Shown here piece after piece: positions 21,501-30,751 of a DNA stretch of 64,000 nucleotides (position 1 is the stretch's first letter; each line of letters opens with the position of its first letter). The translations under genes and the position numbers were made by a program. A model generated the notes under the pieces. It did not search any database. It saw only the letters and a list, made by a program, of their open reading frames with translations, and was not told where the DNA came from. The stretch lies in the NCBI RefSeq assembly GCF_000012625.1, contig NC_007516.1, forward strand, positions 1,984,001-2,048,000, given 5' to 3'. This DNA comes from Synechococcus sp. CC9605 (GTDB lineage: Bacteria > Cyanobacteriota > Cyanobacteriia > PCC-6307 > Cyanobiaceae).

Positions 21501-21964
21501 CACGCGGCCAGCAAACGGTTGATGATCGTGGTGCTTAGCTGATCCACCTGACCCTTGAGCTGGGTGCGGGCAGACTCACGCTCGGCCTCGATGGCACGAC
21601 GGCTTTCCTCTTTGGTGCGATTGGCTTCAGCTTCCGCCTGGGCCAGTGCTTCGCGGTAAAGCCGATCAACTTCTTGTTCCGCCTCAACGATCACGGCCTG
21701 AGCGGACTGGCGGGCACCTTTCAGCTGTTCAGCCAAATCAGCTTCCAGGCGTTCAACCTGAGCAAGCTTCTGCTTGGCATCAGCACGACTGGTGGAGATG
21801 TAGCCCTCGCGATCTTCCACGACCTTGCCGACCGGACGGAAGAAGAGGACATTGAGCAGGAAGGTGAGGAGAACCACCTGAACCGCCATCAGCGGAAGGG
21901 TGGCATCGAGGTCAAAAAGACCTCCCTCCGGAACACCTGCTTCAGCGAGCAGAAGCCAGGTCAT
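21500..21964 (-). CDS. atpF': ATP synthase Fo subunit b'
   Basis: The 154-residue second peripheral-stalk subunit (also annotated atpG in cyanobacteria) carries the transmembrane helix [21 protein letters not shown] followed by a charged coiled coil starting [12 protein letters not shown]. The presence of both b and b' is typical of cyanobacteria. It follows the c-subunit gene and a stem-loop at 22006-22026. Confidence 0.96.
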   Translation of the reverse strand: MTWLLLAEAGVPEGGLFDLDATLPLMAVQVVLLTFLLNVLFFRPVGKVVEDREGYISTSRADAKQKLAQVERLEADLAEQLKGARQSAQAVIVEAEQEVDRLYREALAQAEAEANRTKEESRRAIEAERESARTQLKGQVDQLSTTIINRLLAA

Positions 21965-22005
21965 GGAAGGGTGCGCTGGGAAGGAATCGAAACAAGAAGC
22001 TCAGG

Positions 22006-22026
22006 AGGGGGATCAGCGATCCCCCT
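22006..22026 (-). other. Stem-loop after the c-subunit gene
   Basis: A perfect 9-bp stem (AGGGGGATC - AGC/GCT loop - GATCCCCCT) starts 8 nt after the c-subunit stop and has no T tract. In an operon where c is needed in 13-15 copies and b' in one, such a hairpin could stabilise upstream mRNA or attenuate read-through; this role is inferred. Confidence 0.55.
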
Positions 22027-22033
22027 GCACTGA

Positions 22034-22411
<378 letters not shown>

Positions 22412-22452
22412 TTAGCAGATCGCCGTTCTCAGGCGATAGAGGAGATCGGTTT

Positions 22453-23178
22453 TTAGTGAGCCTCGTGGAGGCCTTCACCGATGTAGAAGGACGCCAGGGT
22501 CGCGAAGATCAGAGCTTGAATGGCACTGGTGAACAGACCCAGGAGCATCACAGGCAGGGGCACGATCAGCGGAACCAGGTACACCAGCACGCCTACAGCC
22601 AATTCGTCGGCAAGGATGTTTCCGAACAGACGGAAGGAGAGGGAGAGAGGCTTGGTGAATTCCTCGATGATCTTGAACGGGAGCATGATCGGGGTCGGCT
22701 CCACGTACAGCTCGAAGAAGCGCAGACCCTTTCGGCTCAGGCCGGCATAGAAATACGCCAGTGACACCAGCAGAGCCATCGCCACGGTGGTGTTGATGTC
22801 TGCGGTGGGAGCGCCGAGCTCACCCTCGGGGAGTTCGAAGATCTTCCAGGGGATCAGAGCTCCGCCCCAGTTGCTCACGAAGATGAACAAGAACAAGGTG
22901 CCGATGAACGGCAGCCAGTCGCGGTAGTACTTCTCGCCGATGTTGTCGCGGGCGATGTCGCGGATGAAATTCCAGAGGAATTCGAGCAGGTTCTGCAGAC
23001 CGATCGGGTCACGCTTCATCCCGCGGGTGCCGACAAGCACAACAGCTAGGAGGATGCCGATCAGGATCCAGGAGCTCAGGAACACCTGGCCGTGCAGATA
23101 CAGATCGCCGATCTGCCAGTACAGGTGATGACCCACTTCCAGTTCAGCGAACGGGAGTGGTAAGGGCAACAAAGCCAT
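22453..23178 (-). CDS. atpB: ATP synthase Fo subunit a
   Basis: The 241-residue polytopic membrane subunit (atpI in plastid naming) forms the proton half-channels. The essential Arg lies in [15 protein letters not shown], and the last helix has [20 protein letters not shown]. The N-terminal lumenal/periplasmic segment is short, as usual in cyanobacteria. It lies between the small Atp1-type protein and subunit c. Confidence 0.98.
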   Translation of the reverse strand: MALLPLPLPFAELEVGHHLYWQIGDLYLHGQVFLSSWILIGILLAVVLVGTRGMKRDPIGLQNLLEFLWNFIRDIARDNIGEKYYRDWLPFIGTLFLFIFVSNWGGALIPWKIFELPEGELGAPTADINTTVAMALLVSLAYFYAGLSRKGLRFFELYVEPTPIMLPFKIIEEFTKPLSLSFRLFGNILADELAVGVLVYLVPLIVPLPVMLLGLFTSAIQALIFATLASFYIGEGLHEAH

Positions 23179-23202
23179 GGGTGCAGAGAAAAGTGCTCAG
23201 AC

Positions 23203-23574
23203 TCAGCGGTCGTCGAAGACGTGCTGAAGAATCAGGGCGGGCTTGTAGAGAAGGAATCCCAGGAAGGCCGGCAGCAGATCGAGCTGAGGCAGCTTGGCCG
23301 AACCAACCACAAGCAGGGTTGGAACGATGAGCTGAAAACGCCCCAGTCCACGGGACTGGTCACTGAGCCGGGCCACACTGCGAGCAAGCAAGCGCACGTA
23401 CAGAAGTCCGGCGCAGGAGCCCACAAGAACACTGCCGGCCACCGAGAGATTCATGATGAGAGCCACGATCGGAACCGTGACGAGTGACACCAGAACGGTG
23501 GCCAACAGCAGGCGACGTTGAAGACGGTAAAAATCTTCCAAGCGCTGCCTGAATTGGCGCGCGGAATCTATCAC
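23203..23574 (-). CDS. atp1: ATP synthase operon protein Atp1 (AtpI/UncI-like)
   Basis: The protein has about 123 residues from GTG at 23574, with four predicted hydrophobic segments (for example LLLATVLVSLVTVPIVALIM). It is the usual first gene of cyanobacterial atp operons, similar to AtpI/UncI, which help c-ring assembly or Mg2+ uptake in other bacteria. The start is not certain: the frame extends upstream into the methyltransferase gene, and no strong ribosome site precedes the GTG. It ends 24 nt before subunit a. Confidence 0.8.
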   Translation of the reverse strand: MIDSARQFRQRLEDFYRLQRRLLLATVLVSLVTVPIVALIMNLSVAGSVLVGSCAGLLYVRLLARSVARLSDQSRGLGRFQLIVPTLLVVGSAKLPQLDLLPAFLGFLLYKPALILQHVFDDR

Positions 23575-23587
23575 GCGTTCGCTGCTG

Positions 23588-24757
23588 TTATTCCTCCAAC
23601 AGAAGCAGCTGGCGATCCACAAGGTCGCGGATCTGATCGGGAGACGCAAGGGCCCCCAGCCTCTGTTCCGGCTGCTCAGCGACAATCCTCAGCAGGGCGC
23701 GGTCGGCATCACTGAGCTGAATGGGCTCCATGTTGCGACCAAGAATCGGATCGGGTTCCCCCCAGAGGCAGGGCTGAACCAAACCGCTGGCCAGGCCAAG
23801 GGCCTCATCACTCCAGCGAGGTCGCTCCACCGGTGCCGCGGAGAGAAAGAACTCGAAGTGGCTGATGTCGGGATCCAGCTGCTCCACAAGCTCCCACTGC
23901 TGACGCGGTGGCAAGGCCTGGGCTCGCTCCAGCAGTTCTCCCTGAAGAAGACGGGATGGATCCCAAACCTCCGGATTGGAGAAGCCGGCGAAATGCAGAC
24001 CTGCCCTTTCGATGAACGCGAAGAGAAGCTCGAGGTTGTAACTGGTTTCCTGCGGGTGCAGATACATGTCCGCGAAATTCGCGTCAGGGGCGCAGTCCAC
24101 GGCCCAGCGTTCCCGGTGATGACGGGCAAGGCGGTTGCCCTCGGGCAGGGTTTCGAACAGCTCCCGCCCCAGACGCAGGCCCTCCGAGCCTGTGCCGGCA
24201 TTGAGAAGACTTAGCGCTTTCTGGGTGCGATGGATCTCCCAGCGACCGGCATCGGCGTAAAGAAAGAGATGCAGCAGACCCGACGGAGCCAGGCGATCCG
24301 CCAGAGAGCGCAACCCCGCTTCCGGCTGATCCAGGTGATGCAACACCCCCACCGAATTGATGTAGTCGAACGACCCTTCGTCACTCAGATCAAGAAGACT
24401 GCGCTGCTCCTGACGCAGGGAGGTCACTTGCTCGGCCGCCCCGGAGCGCCGGCAGCGTTCCCGCGCCACAGCAAGAGCCCCATCACTGATGTCCACCCCG
24501 AGCACATCAGCCCCCGGGTTGAGATGGCAGAGGTAATCGGTGCTCACCCCCGTGCCACAGCCGGCATCGAGGATCCGCGGCGCCTCCATCCCTGCAGGGA
24601 TCGATCCGTACACGGCAGCCAGAACACTGCGGTGACACCAACGCCAGTTGTATCCAGGTGGCGGCCCGTCCTGCAGTGGATCCCCCGGGAAGGGAAAGCG
24701 GTCATAAAACGCACTCACCACGGGAGTCGCAGCATCACTGGGCTTGGGGTGGGTCAT
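23588..24757 (-). CDS. SAM-dependent class I methyltransferase
   Basis: The protein has 389 residues from ATG at 24757. Motif I is ILDAGCGTGVSTDYL near residue 65, followed by VLGVDISDGALAVAR and the post-motif FDYINSVGVLHHL. The N-terminal SAFYDRFPFPGDPLQDGPPPGYNWRW is characteristic of a cyanobacterial family whose substrate is unknown. The C-terminal ~200 residues have no catalytic motif I can see. It lies 13 nt upstream of atp1 on the same strand and may be the first gene of that transcript. It is divergent from apcE. Confidence 0.85.
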   Translation of the reverse strand: MTHPKPSDAATPVVSAFYDRFPFPGDPLQDGPPPGYNWRWCHRSVLAAVYGSIPAGMEAPRILDAGCGTGVSTDYLCHLNPGADVLGVDISDGALAVARERCRRSGAAEQVTSLRQEQRSLLDLSDEGSFDYINSVGVLHHLDQPEAGLRSLADRLAPSGLLHLFLYADAGRWEIHRTQKALSLLNAGTGSEGLRLGRELFETLPEGNRLARHHRERWAVDCAPDANFADMYLHPQETSYNLELLFAFIERAGLHFAGFSNPEVWDPSRLLQGELLERAQALPPRQQWELVEQLDPDISHFEFFLSAAPVERPRWSDEALGLASGLVQPCLWGEPDPILGRNMEPIQLSDADRALLRIVAEQPEQRLGALASPDQIRDLVDRQLLLLEE

Positions 24758-24903
24758 GCAGCGCTGATTTCGCGCCTGCGAGCTTTTCACGCCACACCCG
24801 TGGATCCCCTGCAGCACCGCAAGGCCTGCAAACATTTGTTCATGGGGCCACGGAGGGCCATCCCAGCAGCCGTAACGTGGCGCGATCCGGCTTGCTTTCG
24901 TCG

Positions 24904-27855
24904 ATGACAGTGACCGCCAGCAGCGGCAGCCCGCGCGTGTCTCCCCAACTGTTCGACACGCTGCCGCTCTCCAGCGTCCGTCAGGCAGAGCAGCAGGATC
25001 GATTCCCTGACATTGGGGAACTGGACAGTCTTGTGACCTTCTTCCGCACCGGTCAGGACCGGATCGAAGCGTCCCGGATCATTGCGGCCAACGCCGAGGC
25101 CATCGTGGCCCGCGCCGCCAACAGAATTTTTGTGGGAGGCACGCCCCTCTCCTTCCTTGAAGCCCCACTTACAACAGGAGAAACCGGCCGTTCAACCGGT
25201 CAGGAAGGCACTCCGCTGGCAGCTGACCAAGCCGCGTTTGAGCAGTCGGTGCGCACGTTCACTGGCGATAGCGGCACAAAAAAAAGAGGCAACTTCCTGA
25301 CGCGTCTTCTCGAAGGGGCCGGTGGGGATGCTGATATTCGTGTGGTGCTTCCCACAGGCTTCAACGCCATCAGCGTGGCCAAATACGGCCCGGCCTTCAT
25401 GCGCAAGTCAGTGCGTGACATGGGTTGGTTCCTGCGCTATGTGGGTTACGCACTGGTCGCCGGAGACCCCAGCATCCTTGCGGTGAACACCCGCGGGCTG
25501 CGGGACATCCTTCTCGAAAACTGCTCCCTGGCCGCCACCAATGTGGCCCTTCAGGAAATGCGTGCCGCCTCAGCGGAACTACTGCGGGATCGTCCTGAAG
25601 CCCGTCAGATGACCATCGACTGCTTCAACGTTCTGTTGCAAGAGCTGGCCATCCCCACCCCCAGCACCAAGCAACGCCAGGGGAGTGCGGTGCAACAGGG
25701 CCTGCAGCTGCCCGCGATCTATGCCCTGGCATCCGAAGGACGCCAGCTGTTTGAAATGCGGCCGGGTCTGTCGGGTGCCGAAAAAGCAGAAATCATCCGT
25801 GCCGCTTACCGCCAGGTTTTTGAGCGAGACATCGCCAAGGGCTACTCCCAGACCCCCTGTTCAGACAAAGCCAGCGCAGTCGCCCAGGGCCAGATCTCAA
25901 TGCGCGAATTCGTTCGTGCCCTCGGCCGTAGCAAGGAATACCGCCAGCAGTTCCACGACGGTTTCGTCAACAGCCGCGTGGTGGAACTGGCTTACCGCCA
26001 CTTCCTCGGCCGGGGCATCAGCTCCCTCGAGGAATTCCGCAAGTCATTCGCGATCCTCAGCGACCAGGGCCTCAATGGCCTGGTGGATGTGCTGGTGAAC
26101 TCTTCGGAATACGCCCAGGCCTTCGGAGAGGAAACCGTTCCCTATCTGCGGGATCTCGGCACGGAAGCTCAGGAAAGTGCCGGCTGGGGCTCCAACCGCA
26201 AGCTGTTCAACTTCAGCGCCCCGTTCGATGGCGCACCGCAGTACGTCACCCTCTACGCCTCCTACCGCCAGCCCTTTGCCGACCAGCACGTCTACGGCGG
26301 TGGCAATGATCCGGTGGCGAACAAATTCGGCGCCATCTTCCCGAGCGGAACGGCCTCGGTGGCCACCCGACCAGCCCCCTACGGCTACGACAGTCGCCGA
26401 TTGCTCGTGAGCAACGGCCTCAACAGCCCTGGCCAACTGGACAGCGACAGTTTCCGCAAGAGCCGCCCCCGCAAGGGTGGTCCGCGTGTGATGCGACTTC
26501 AGCAGATCGCCACGGGTGGCACTGTGAATCCAGGTCGAGGTGGTCAGCCCAGCGTTCGCACCACTGAAGCCAGCACCCAAGCCGTTATCAAGGCTGTTTA
26601 CGTGCAAGTGCTCGGCAATGGTGGCTATGCGGGAGAGCGCATGAGCTCTGATGAAGCCCGCCTCGAAAACGGAGACATCTCACTAAGGGATTTTGTTCGG
26701 GCAGTTGCCAAATCCGATGCTTTCCGACGCCGCTACTGGAGCGGTCTTTACATCGTGAAGGCGATCGAAGTGATGCATCGGCGTTTGCTGGGCCGACCCA
26801 CCTTCGGCCGCTGGGAAATCGATGCGCTCTTCGATACAGCCGCAAGACAGGGCTTCTTCGGCGTGGTGGACGCACTAATCGACAGCAAGGACTACAGCGA
26901 AGCTTTTGGGGCCGACACAGTTCCCTACGAACGTTTCATTACACCCGGTGATGTAACTGCACGCCGAACTCCAGGCTGGTCACGTGCTCTCAATCTTGAG
27001 GCTGCCGCTGACCTCACCCTCAGCAGCCGTCCCGAAACACAGCGGTCCGAGGCATTCCGCAGTAGTGGCGATGTGACGCCACGCAACCTGCCCGACACGC
27101 AAAAGACAGCCACCCAAGACTTCACGACAAAGACGAGCGGAAATGCCGCTGCGCCCAGTTGGCTCTCGGTAGTGCGTCAACAACGTCTTGCGTCCAACAG
27201 GACTGGCTTCCCTATGCGGCGAGCCAGCAACTCAACGCCAACCAGCATTGGTGGCCGGTCATGGAGCGTTGAGCTGATTTCTTCCAACGCGCGGAGCGGG
27301 CAAGCACTCCCACGCATGGGCATGGCTCTTGTCACAGAAGGCGCTGAAGGATTCCGCTTGCGGGGTGGACTTCCCGCGACGCTGGAGCTGAAACAGCCGT
27401 ACAGCGAAGATGAGCTCGAGACTGCTGTGAATGCAACTTACAAGCAGCTTCTCAACCGTGTCCCCACAGGGAATGAGCGTCTGATCAGCGCGGAATCACG
27501 GCTGCGCAATCAGGACATTGACCTGACCGAGTTCATTGCTGAGGTAGCGATGAGCGAAGCGTTTCAGAACCGAATCGCCACAATGGCACCCCTTCGAGCC
27601 GCGTCTGCGGCAGGTTTGGCTCTGCTGGGACGCGCCACCACCCCAGCGGAGACCAGCCGCTTCCTGATCACCCGCGCTCAAGCGGGTCATGGCGCTGCCG
27701 TGACTGAACTTTTGGCGGAACGGATCAGCACGACGGTGCCCCGCATCGACGGCATGGCGACCACATCAGGGGTCAACCAAGCCACCATCCAGCGCACGGC
27801 CTCGCTCTACCGCGGCAATGCCGGCCTGAATCCCCCCAAGGGCGACGCGATCTGA
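24904..27855 (+). CDS. apcE: Phycobilisome core-membrane linker ApcE (Lcm)
   Basis: The 983-residue terminal emitter and scaffold of the phycobilisome core starts at ATG 24904. The N-terminal ~230 residues form the phycobiliprotein-like domain; the probable bilin-binding Cys is C207 (ILLENCSLAATNVAL). Three linker (REP) repeats follow, recognisable from paired segments such as AAYRQVFERDI, FVRALGRSKEYR and YRHFLGR; then AVYVQVLGN and MHRRLLGR; then TYKQLLNRVP. Three repeats suggest a tricylindrical-type core of modest size, as in other marine Synechococcus. It is upstream of apcABC but separated by a terminator and a ~400-nt spacer. Confidence 0.97.
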   Translation: MTVTASSGSPRVSPQLFDTLPLSSVRQAEQQDRFPDIGELDSLVTFFRTGQDRIEASRIIAANAEAIVARAANRIFVGGTPLSFLEAPLTTGETGRSTGQEGTPLAADQAAFEQSVRTFTGDSGTKKRGNFLTRLLEGAGGDADIRVVLPTGFNAISVAKYGPAFMRKSVRDMGWFLRYVGYALVAGDPSILAVNTRGLRDILLENCSLAATNVALQEMRAASAELLRDRPEARQMTIDCFNVLLQELAIPTPSTKQRQGSAVQQGLQLPAIYALASEGRQLFEMRPGLSGAEKAEIIRAAYRQVFERDIAKGYSQTPCSDKASAVAQGQISMREFVRALGRSKEYRQQFHDGFVNSRVVELAYRHFLGRGISSLEEFRKSFAILSDQGLNGLVDVLVNSSEYAQAFGEETVPYLRDLGTEAQESAGWGSNRKLFNFSAPFDGAPQYVTLYASYRQPFADQHVYGGGNDPVANKFGAIFPSGTASVATRPAPYGYDSRRLLVSNGLNSPGQLDSDSFRKSRPRKGGPRVMRLQQIATGGTVNPGRGGQPSVRTTEASTQAVIKAVYVQVLGNGGYAGERMSSDEARLENGDISLRDFVRAVAKSDAFRRRYWSGLYIVKAIEVMHRRLLGRPTFGRWEIDALFDTAARQGFFGVVDALIDSKDYSEAFGADTVPYERFITPGDVTARRTPGWSRALNLEAAADLTLSSRPETQRSEAFRSSGDVTPRNLPDTQKTATQDFTTKTSGNAAAPSWLSVVRQQRLASNRTGFPMRRASNSTPTSIGGRSWSVELISSNARSGQALPRMGMALVTEGAEGFRLRGGLPATLELKQPYSEDELETAVNATYKQLLNRVPTGNERLISAESRLRNQDIDLTEFIAEVAMSEAFQNRIATMAPLRAASAAGLALLGRATTPAETSRFLITRAQAGHGAAVTELLAERISTTVPRIDGMATTSGVNQATIQRTASLYRGNAGLNPPKGDAI

Positions 27856-28264
27856 TCCTCAGGTCTCCATTTCCCTGACAAACAGCCTCCACAAATCACG
27901 GTGGTTTGTGTGATCTGATCCCGGTGAAGTAAGGCTTCATCGGGATCATTTTTGTGCGTCGTGACCACATCAGGTTCGATCTCGCAGATCGCAGTGATGC
28001 CAAGGCTTCTTTGCAGAACAAACGCGCCGTGAAGAACTGTTACCCGGCCAAATTTCCCTGGCCATCGCCAGCGCAGAATGCAACAGCCGAATCCAAGGGA
28101 GCGAGCTCACCCCGGTCAGTGTTGACCGATGTGAACAAGTCTCGCTCCCAACGCTTCGACCCCCTGTCCCAGCCTTTAGTCTGGGACACGATCCCTCGGG
28201 ATCACCCCTTATTCACCGGATACCGGTCTCCTACGGGCGGCCGCTTGTTTCGAGGCAGAACTGC
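27856..28264. other. apcE-apcA intergenic spacer (terminator plus apcABC leader)
   Basis: This 409-nt spacer holds the apcE terminator (27918-27955) and several short inverted repeats, for example GGCCA - 7 nt - TGGCC near 28048-28064. It must contain the promoter and 5' leader of the highly expressed apcABC operon, but I cannot assign the -10 box with confidence. An open frame of ~100 codons across it has no plausible protein features. Confidence 0.5.
27918..27955 (+). terminator. Terminator of apcE
   Basis: A long stem (GATCCCGGTGAAG with CTTCATCGGGATC, 4-5 nt loop, one bulged base) is followed by ATTTTTG. It lies about 60 nt after the apcE stop. Confidence 0.8.
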
Positions 28265-28750
28265 ATGAGCATCGTCTCCAACTCGATCATCAACGCGGAC
28301 GCCGAAGCCCGCTACCTCAGCCCTGGCGAACTCGACCAGATCAAAGCCTTCGTCACCGGCGGTCAACGCCGTCTGCGCGTGGCCCAGGTCCTGTGCGAGA
28401 GCCGCGAGCGCATCGTCAAGCAGGCTGGTGGTCAGCTTTTCCAGAAGCGTCCCGATGTCATCTCCCCCGGCGGCAACGCCTACGGCGAAGAGATGACCGC
28501 CACATGTCTGCGTGACATGGATTATTACCTCCGCCTCGTCACCTACGGCATCGTTGCCGGTGACGTGACCCCGATCGAAGAGATCGGTGTGATTGGCGCC
28601 AAAGAGCTCTACCGCTCCCTGGGCACACCCCTGGAAGCATTGGCTGAATCCGTGCGCGAAATGAAAATTGTCGCCATGGGCCTCCTCACCGGAGCCGACG
28701 CAGAGGAAGCCGGCACCTACTTCGACTACGTGGTTGGCTCCCTCGCCTGA
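28265..28750 (+). CDS. apcA: Allophycocyanin alpha subunit
   Basis: The 161-residue globin-fold biliprotein of the phycobilisome core binds phycocyanobilin at C81 ([14 protein letters not shown]). The N terminus [20 protein letters not shown] and the [14 protein letters not shown] segment are standard for ApcA. It is the first gene of apcA-apcB-apcC, with apcB 39 nt downstream. Confidence 0.98.
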   Translation: MSIVSNSIINADAEARYLSPGELDQIKAFVTGGQRRLRVAQVLCESRERIVKQAGGQLFQKRPDVISPGGNAYGEEMTATCLRDMDYYLRLVTYGIVAGDVTPIEEIGVIGAKELYRSLGTPLEALAESVREMKIVAMGLLTGADAEEAGTYFDYVVGSLA

Positions 28751-28789
28751 ACCGCACGCTGATTTTCCCTCTCGCCTCCTCACCGATCC

Positions 28790-29278
28790 ATGCAAGACGC
28801 CATCACCAACGTCATCAACAAGTCGGACGTCCAGGGGCTTTACCTGGACACGGCTTCGATGGGCAGCCTCGAGTCGTATTTCGCCAGTGGTGAACTACGT
28901 GTGCGCGCTGCTGCCACCATCAGCGCTAACGCTTCGGCCATCATCCGTGATGCCGTTGCCAAAGCCCTGCTGTACTCGGACATTACCCGTCCCGGCGGCA
29001 ACATGTACACCACTCGCCGCTACGCCGCCTGCATTCGCGACCTGGACTATTACCTGCGGTATTCCACCTACGCCATGCTGGCCGGAGATACCTCGATCCT
29101 CGACGAGCGTGTTCTGAACGGCCTCAAGGAGACCTACAACTCCCTGGGCGTTCCCATCGGCGCCACCGTTCAGGCCATCCAAGCCATGAAGGAAGTCACC
29201 GCCGGACTTGTCGGCCCTGATGCCGGCAAGGAAATGGGTGTTTACTTCGACTACATCTGCTCCGGTCTCGGCAACTGA
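28790..29278 (+). CDS. apcB: Allophycocyanin beta subunit
   Basis: The 162-residue partner of ApcA has the bilin-attachment C81 ([15 protein letters not shown]). The Asn at 71 in GGNMYTT corresponds to the site that is N-methylated in allophycocyanin and phycocyanin beta subunits. It is co-transcribed with apcA and apcC; apcC starts 5 nt after its stop. Confidence 0.98.
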   Translation: MQDAITNVINKSDVQGLYLDTASMGSLESYFASGELRVRAAATISANASAIIRDAVAKALLYSDITRPGGNMYTTRRYAACIRDLDYYLRYSTYAMLAGDTSILDERVLNGLKETYNSLGVPIGATVQAIQAMKEVTAGLVGPDAGKEMGVYFDYICSGLGN

Positions 29279-29283
29279 GCCCC

Positions 29284-29484
29284 ATGCGGTTGTTCAAAGT
29301 CACCGCCTGCATCCCCAGCCCTGAAAAGGTTCGGACGCAGCGCGAATTGCAGAACACCTTCTTCACCAAGTGGGTGCCCTACGACAGCTGGTTCGCTGAA
29401 CAACAGCGCATCCAAAAGCAGGGCGGCCGCATCATCAAGGTGGAGCTCTGCACCGGGGGTCAGCAGGTCAACGTCGGCAACTGA
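29284..29484 (+). CDS. apcC: Phycobilisome core small linker ApcC (Lc 7.8)
   Basis: The 66-residue CpcD-like linker caps allophycocyanin trimers in the core cylinders. The sequence pattern MRLFKVTACIPSPEKVRTQR and the C-terminal GRIIKVELCTGGQQVN is diagnostic. It is the last gene of the apc operon and is followed by a strong terminator. Confidence 0.97.
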   Translation: MRLFKVTACIPSPEKVRTQRELQNTFFTKWVPYDSWFAEQQRIQKQGGRIIKVELCTGGQQVNVGN

Positions 29485-29506
29485 ACTCCGCTCCAAAGCA
29501 AATCCC

Positions 29507-29535
29507 AAGCCCGGTTCACTACCGGGCTTTTTTTT
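29507..29535 (+). terminator. Rho-independent terminator of apcABC
   Basis: The stem AAGCCCGG / CCGGGCTT with a 7-nt loop continues into eight Ts. It lies 22 nt after the apcC stop and just before the convergent tlyA stop. Confidence 0.94.
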
Positions 29536-29540
29536 GGCCA

Positions 29541-30347
29541 TCAACCGTGGAGGGTCTGCGCCACCAAAACATCGAGATCCGGAAAAACAGCGGCATCTCC
29601 CTCCCCCAACCAGAGCACATACTCGTGGTTGCCGGCAGGCCCGGTGATGGGTGAAGCCACCAAGCCCTGGGGCTGCCAACCCGATTCTGCTGCTGCTGCA
29701 ATCACCGATTCAATGGCATCCCTGTGGGCCGCAGGGTCACGCACCACGCCCCCTTTTCCGACCCGGCTCTTGCCCACCTCAAACTGCGGCTTCACCAGCA
29801 CCAGAGCATCGGTCTCTGGGCCCCGCAACAGCCGGCGCAAGGCTGGAAGAATCAGCCGCAGAGAAATGAACGACACATCGGTGACGGCCAAACTGGGCCA
29901 GGGATCGCCAGCTCCATAGAGATCGTCGGGCTGCAGATGGCGCAGGTTGGTGCGTTCCCGCAGCACCACCCGTTCGTCAGTCCGCAAGCTCCAGGCCGTC
30001 TGGCCGTAACCCACATCAACGCCATAAACACGAGAAGCGCCGTGCTGCAGCAGGCAATCGGTAAATCCCCCTGTGGAGATGCCGCCGTCCAGGCAGACAC
30101 GCTCCTTCACCGGCACAGGGAAAGCCCTCAAGCCCTCTAGCAGTTTTTCGCCCCCTCGAGAGACAAAGCGGGGGGGCTGCTCCACCACAAGTTCTCGCTC
30201 CGGCGTCACCTCTGTTCCGGGCTTATCCAACAGGTTCCCGGAACCATCCCGCACCTTTCCAGCACGAATCAATTGCTGCGCCTGTTGGCGTGAACTGACC
30301 AATCCACGGGTCAGGAGTTCCAGATCAAGACGCTGTTTGGACGCCAT
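29541..30347 (-). CDS. tlyA: TlyA-family rRNA 2'-O-methyltransferase (S4 plus FtsJ-like)
   Basis: The 268-residue protein has an N-terminal S4 RNA-binding domain (ASKQRLDLELLTRGLVSSRQQAQQLI) and a C-terminal Rossmann methyltransferase domain. The hallmarks are FVSRGGEKLLEGL, the SAM site CLDGGISTGGFTDCLL, VYGVDVGYGQ, and the LVKPQFEVG segment with the catalytic Lys. TlyA proteins methylate 16S and/or 23S rRNA; the old name 'hemolysin' is historical. It converges with apcC. Confidence 0.93.
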   Translation of the reverse strand: MASKQRLDLELLTRGLVSSRQQAQQLIRAGKVRDGSGNLLDKPGTEVTPERELVVEQPPRFVSRGGEKLLEGLRAFPVPVKERVCLDGGISTGGFTDCLLQHGASRVYGVDVGYGQTAWSLRTDERVVLRERTNLRHLQPDDLYGAGDPWPSLAVTDVSFISLRLILPALRRLLRGPETDALVLVKPQFEVGKSRVGKGGVVRDPAAHRDAIESVIAAAAESGWQPQGLVASPITGPAGNHEYVLWLGEGDAAVFPDLDVLVAQTLHG

Positions 30348-30441
30348 TGCGACATAAAAGCAGACCGATTCCGAAGAAATCCGGCGATCCAGCGGCTGGA
30401 ACGTGTTCTGCCTGGAGGATTTTTAATTCTCGTCGAGCGAC

Positions 30442-30642
30442 GTGTCCAACCACCGCCCTAAACCCGCCAAGGTGGTGCCGCTGTTGCGGCCGGGCAGCTT
30501 TGTGCGGCTCGATAACCAGCCCTCCGACCTGCCGCCCTTTCAAGTTCTTCACTGCCGCGGGGGACGCTGCTGGGTGCGCCAGCAATCCTGGGGATCCCAA
30601 GTGCAATGGGAAGTTGAGCATGAGCGCTTGAACGCTGCATAA
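30442..30642 (+). CDS. Small hypothetical protein (66 aa)
   Basis: The start codon is GTG at 30442. The sequence is basic and Pro/Arg-rich at the N terminus (SNHRPKPAKVVPLLRPG), then compact with two Trp and a Cys pair (CRGGRCWVRQQSWG). It reads like a conserved picocyanobacterial protein, possibly a small beta-barrel (SH3-like) fold with a GSFVRL turn; this is inference. It is divergent from tlyA and upstream of the SEDS gene. Confidence 0.6.
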   Translation: MSNHRPKPAKVVPLLRPGSFVRLDNQPSDLPPFQVLHCRGGRCWVRQQSWGSQVQWEVEHERLNAA

Positions 30643-30751
30643 ACGAAACCACTGCTTACCAACGCCTGCAAAGACTCCTAGCCAACAATTCTGTTCAATC
30701 AGTGCCTTGGCAAGGCAACCATTTCACGGCTCAATGGAGCATTGACGCTGT

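Noticed and set aside
27954-28268. Open frame of 104 codons between apcE and apcA
   Set aside because: No protein-like composition or ribosome site, and it overlaps the apcE terminator and the apcA start; it is a leader region.
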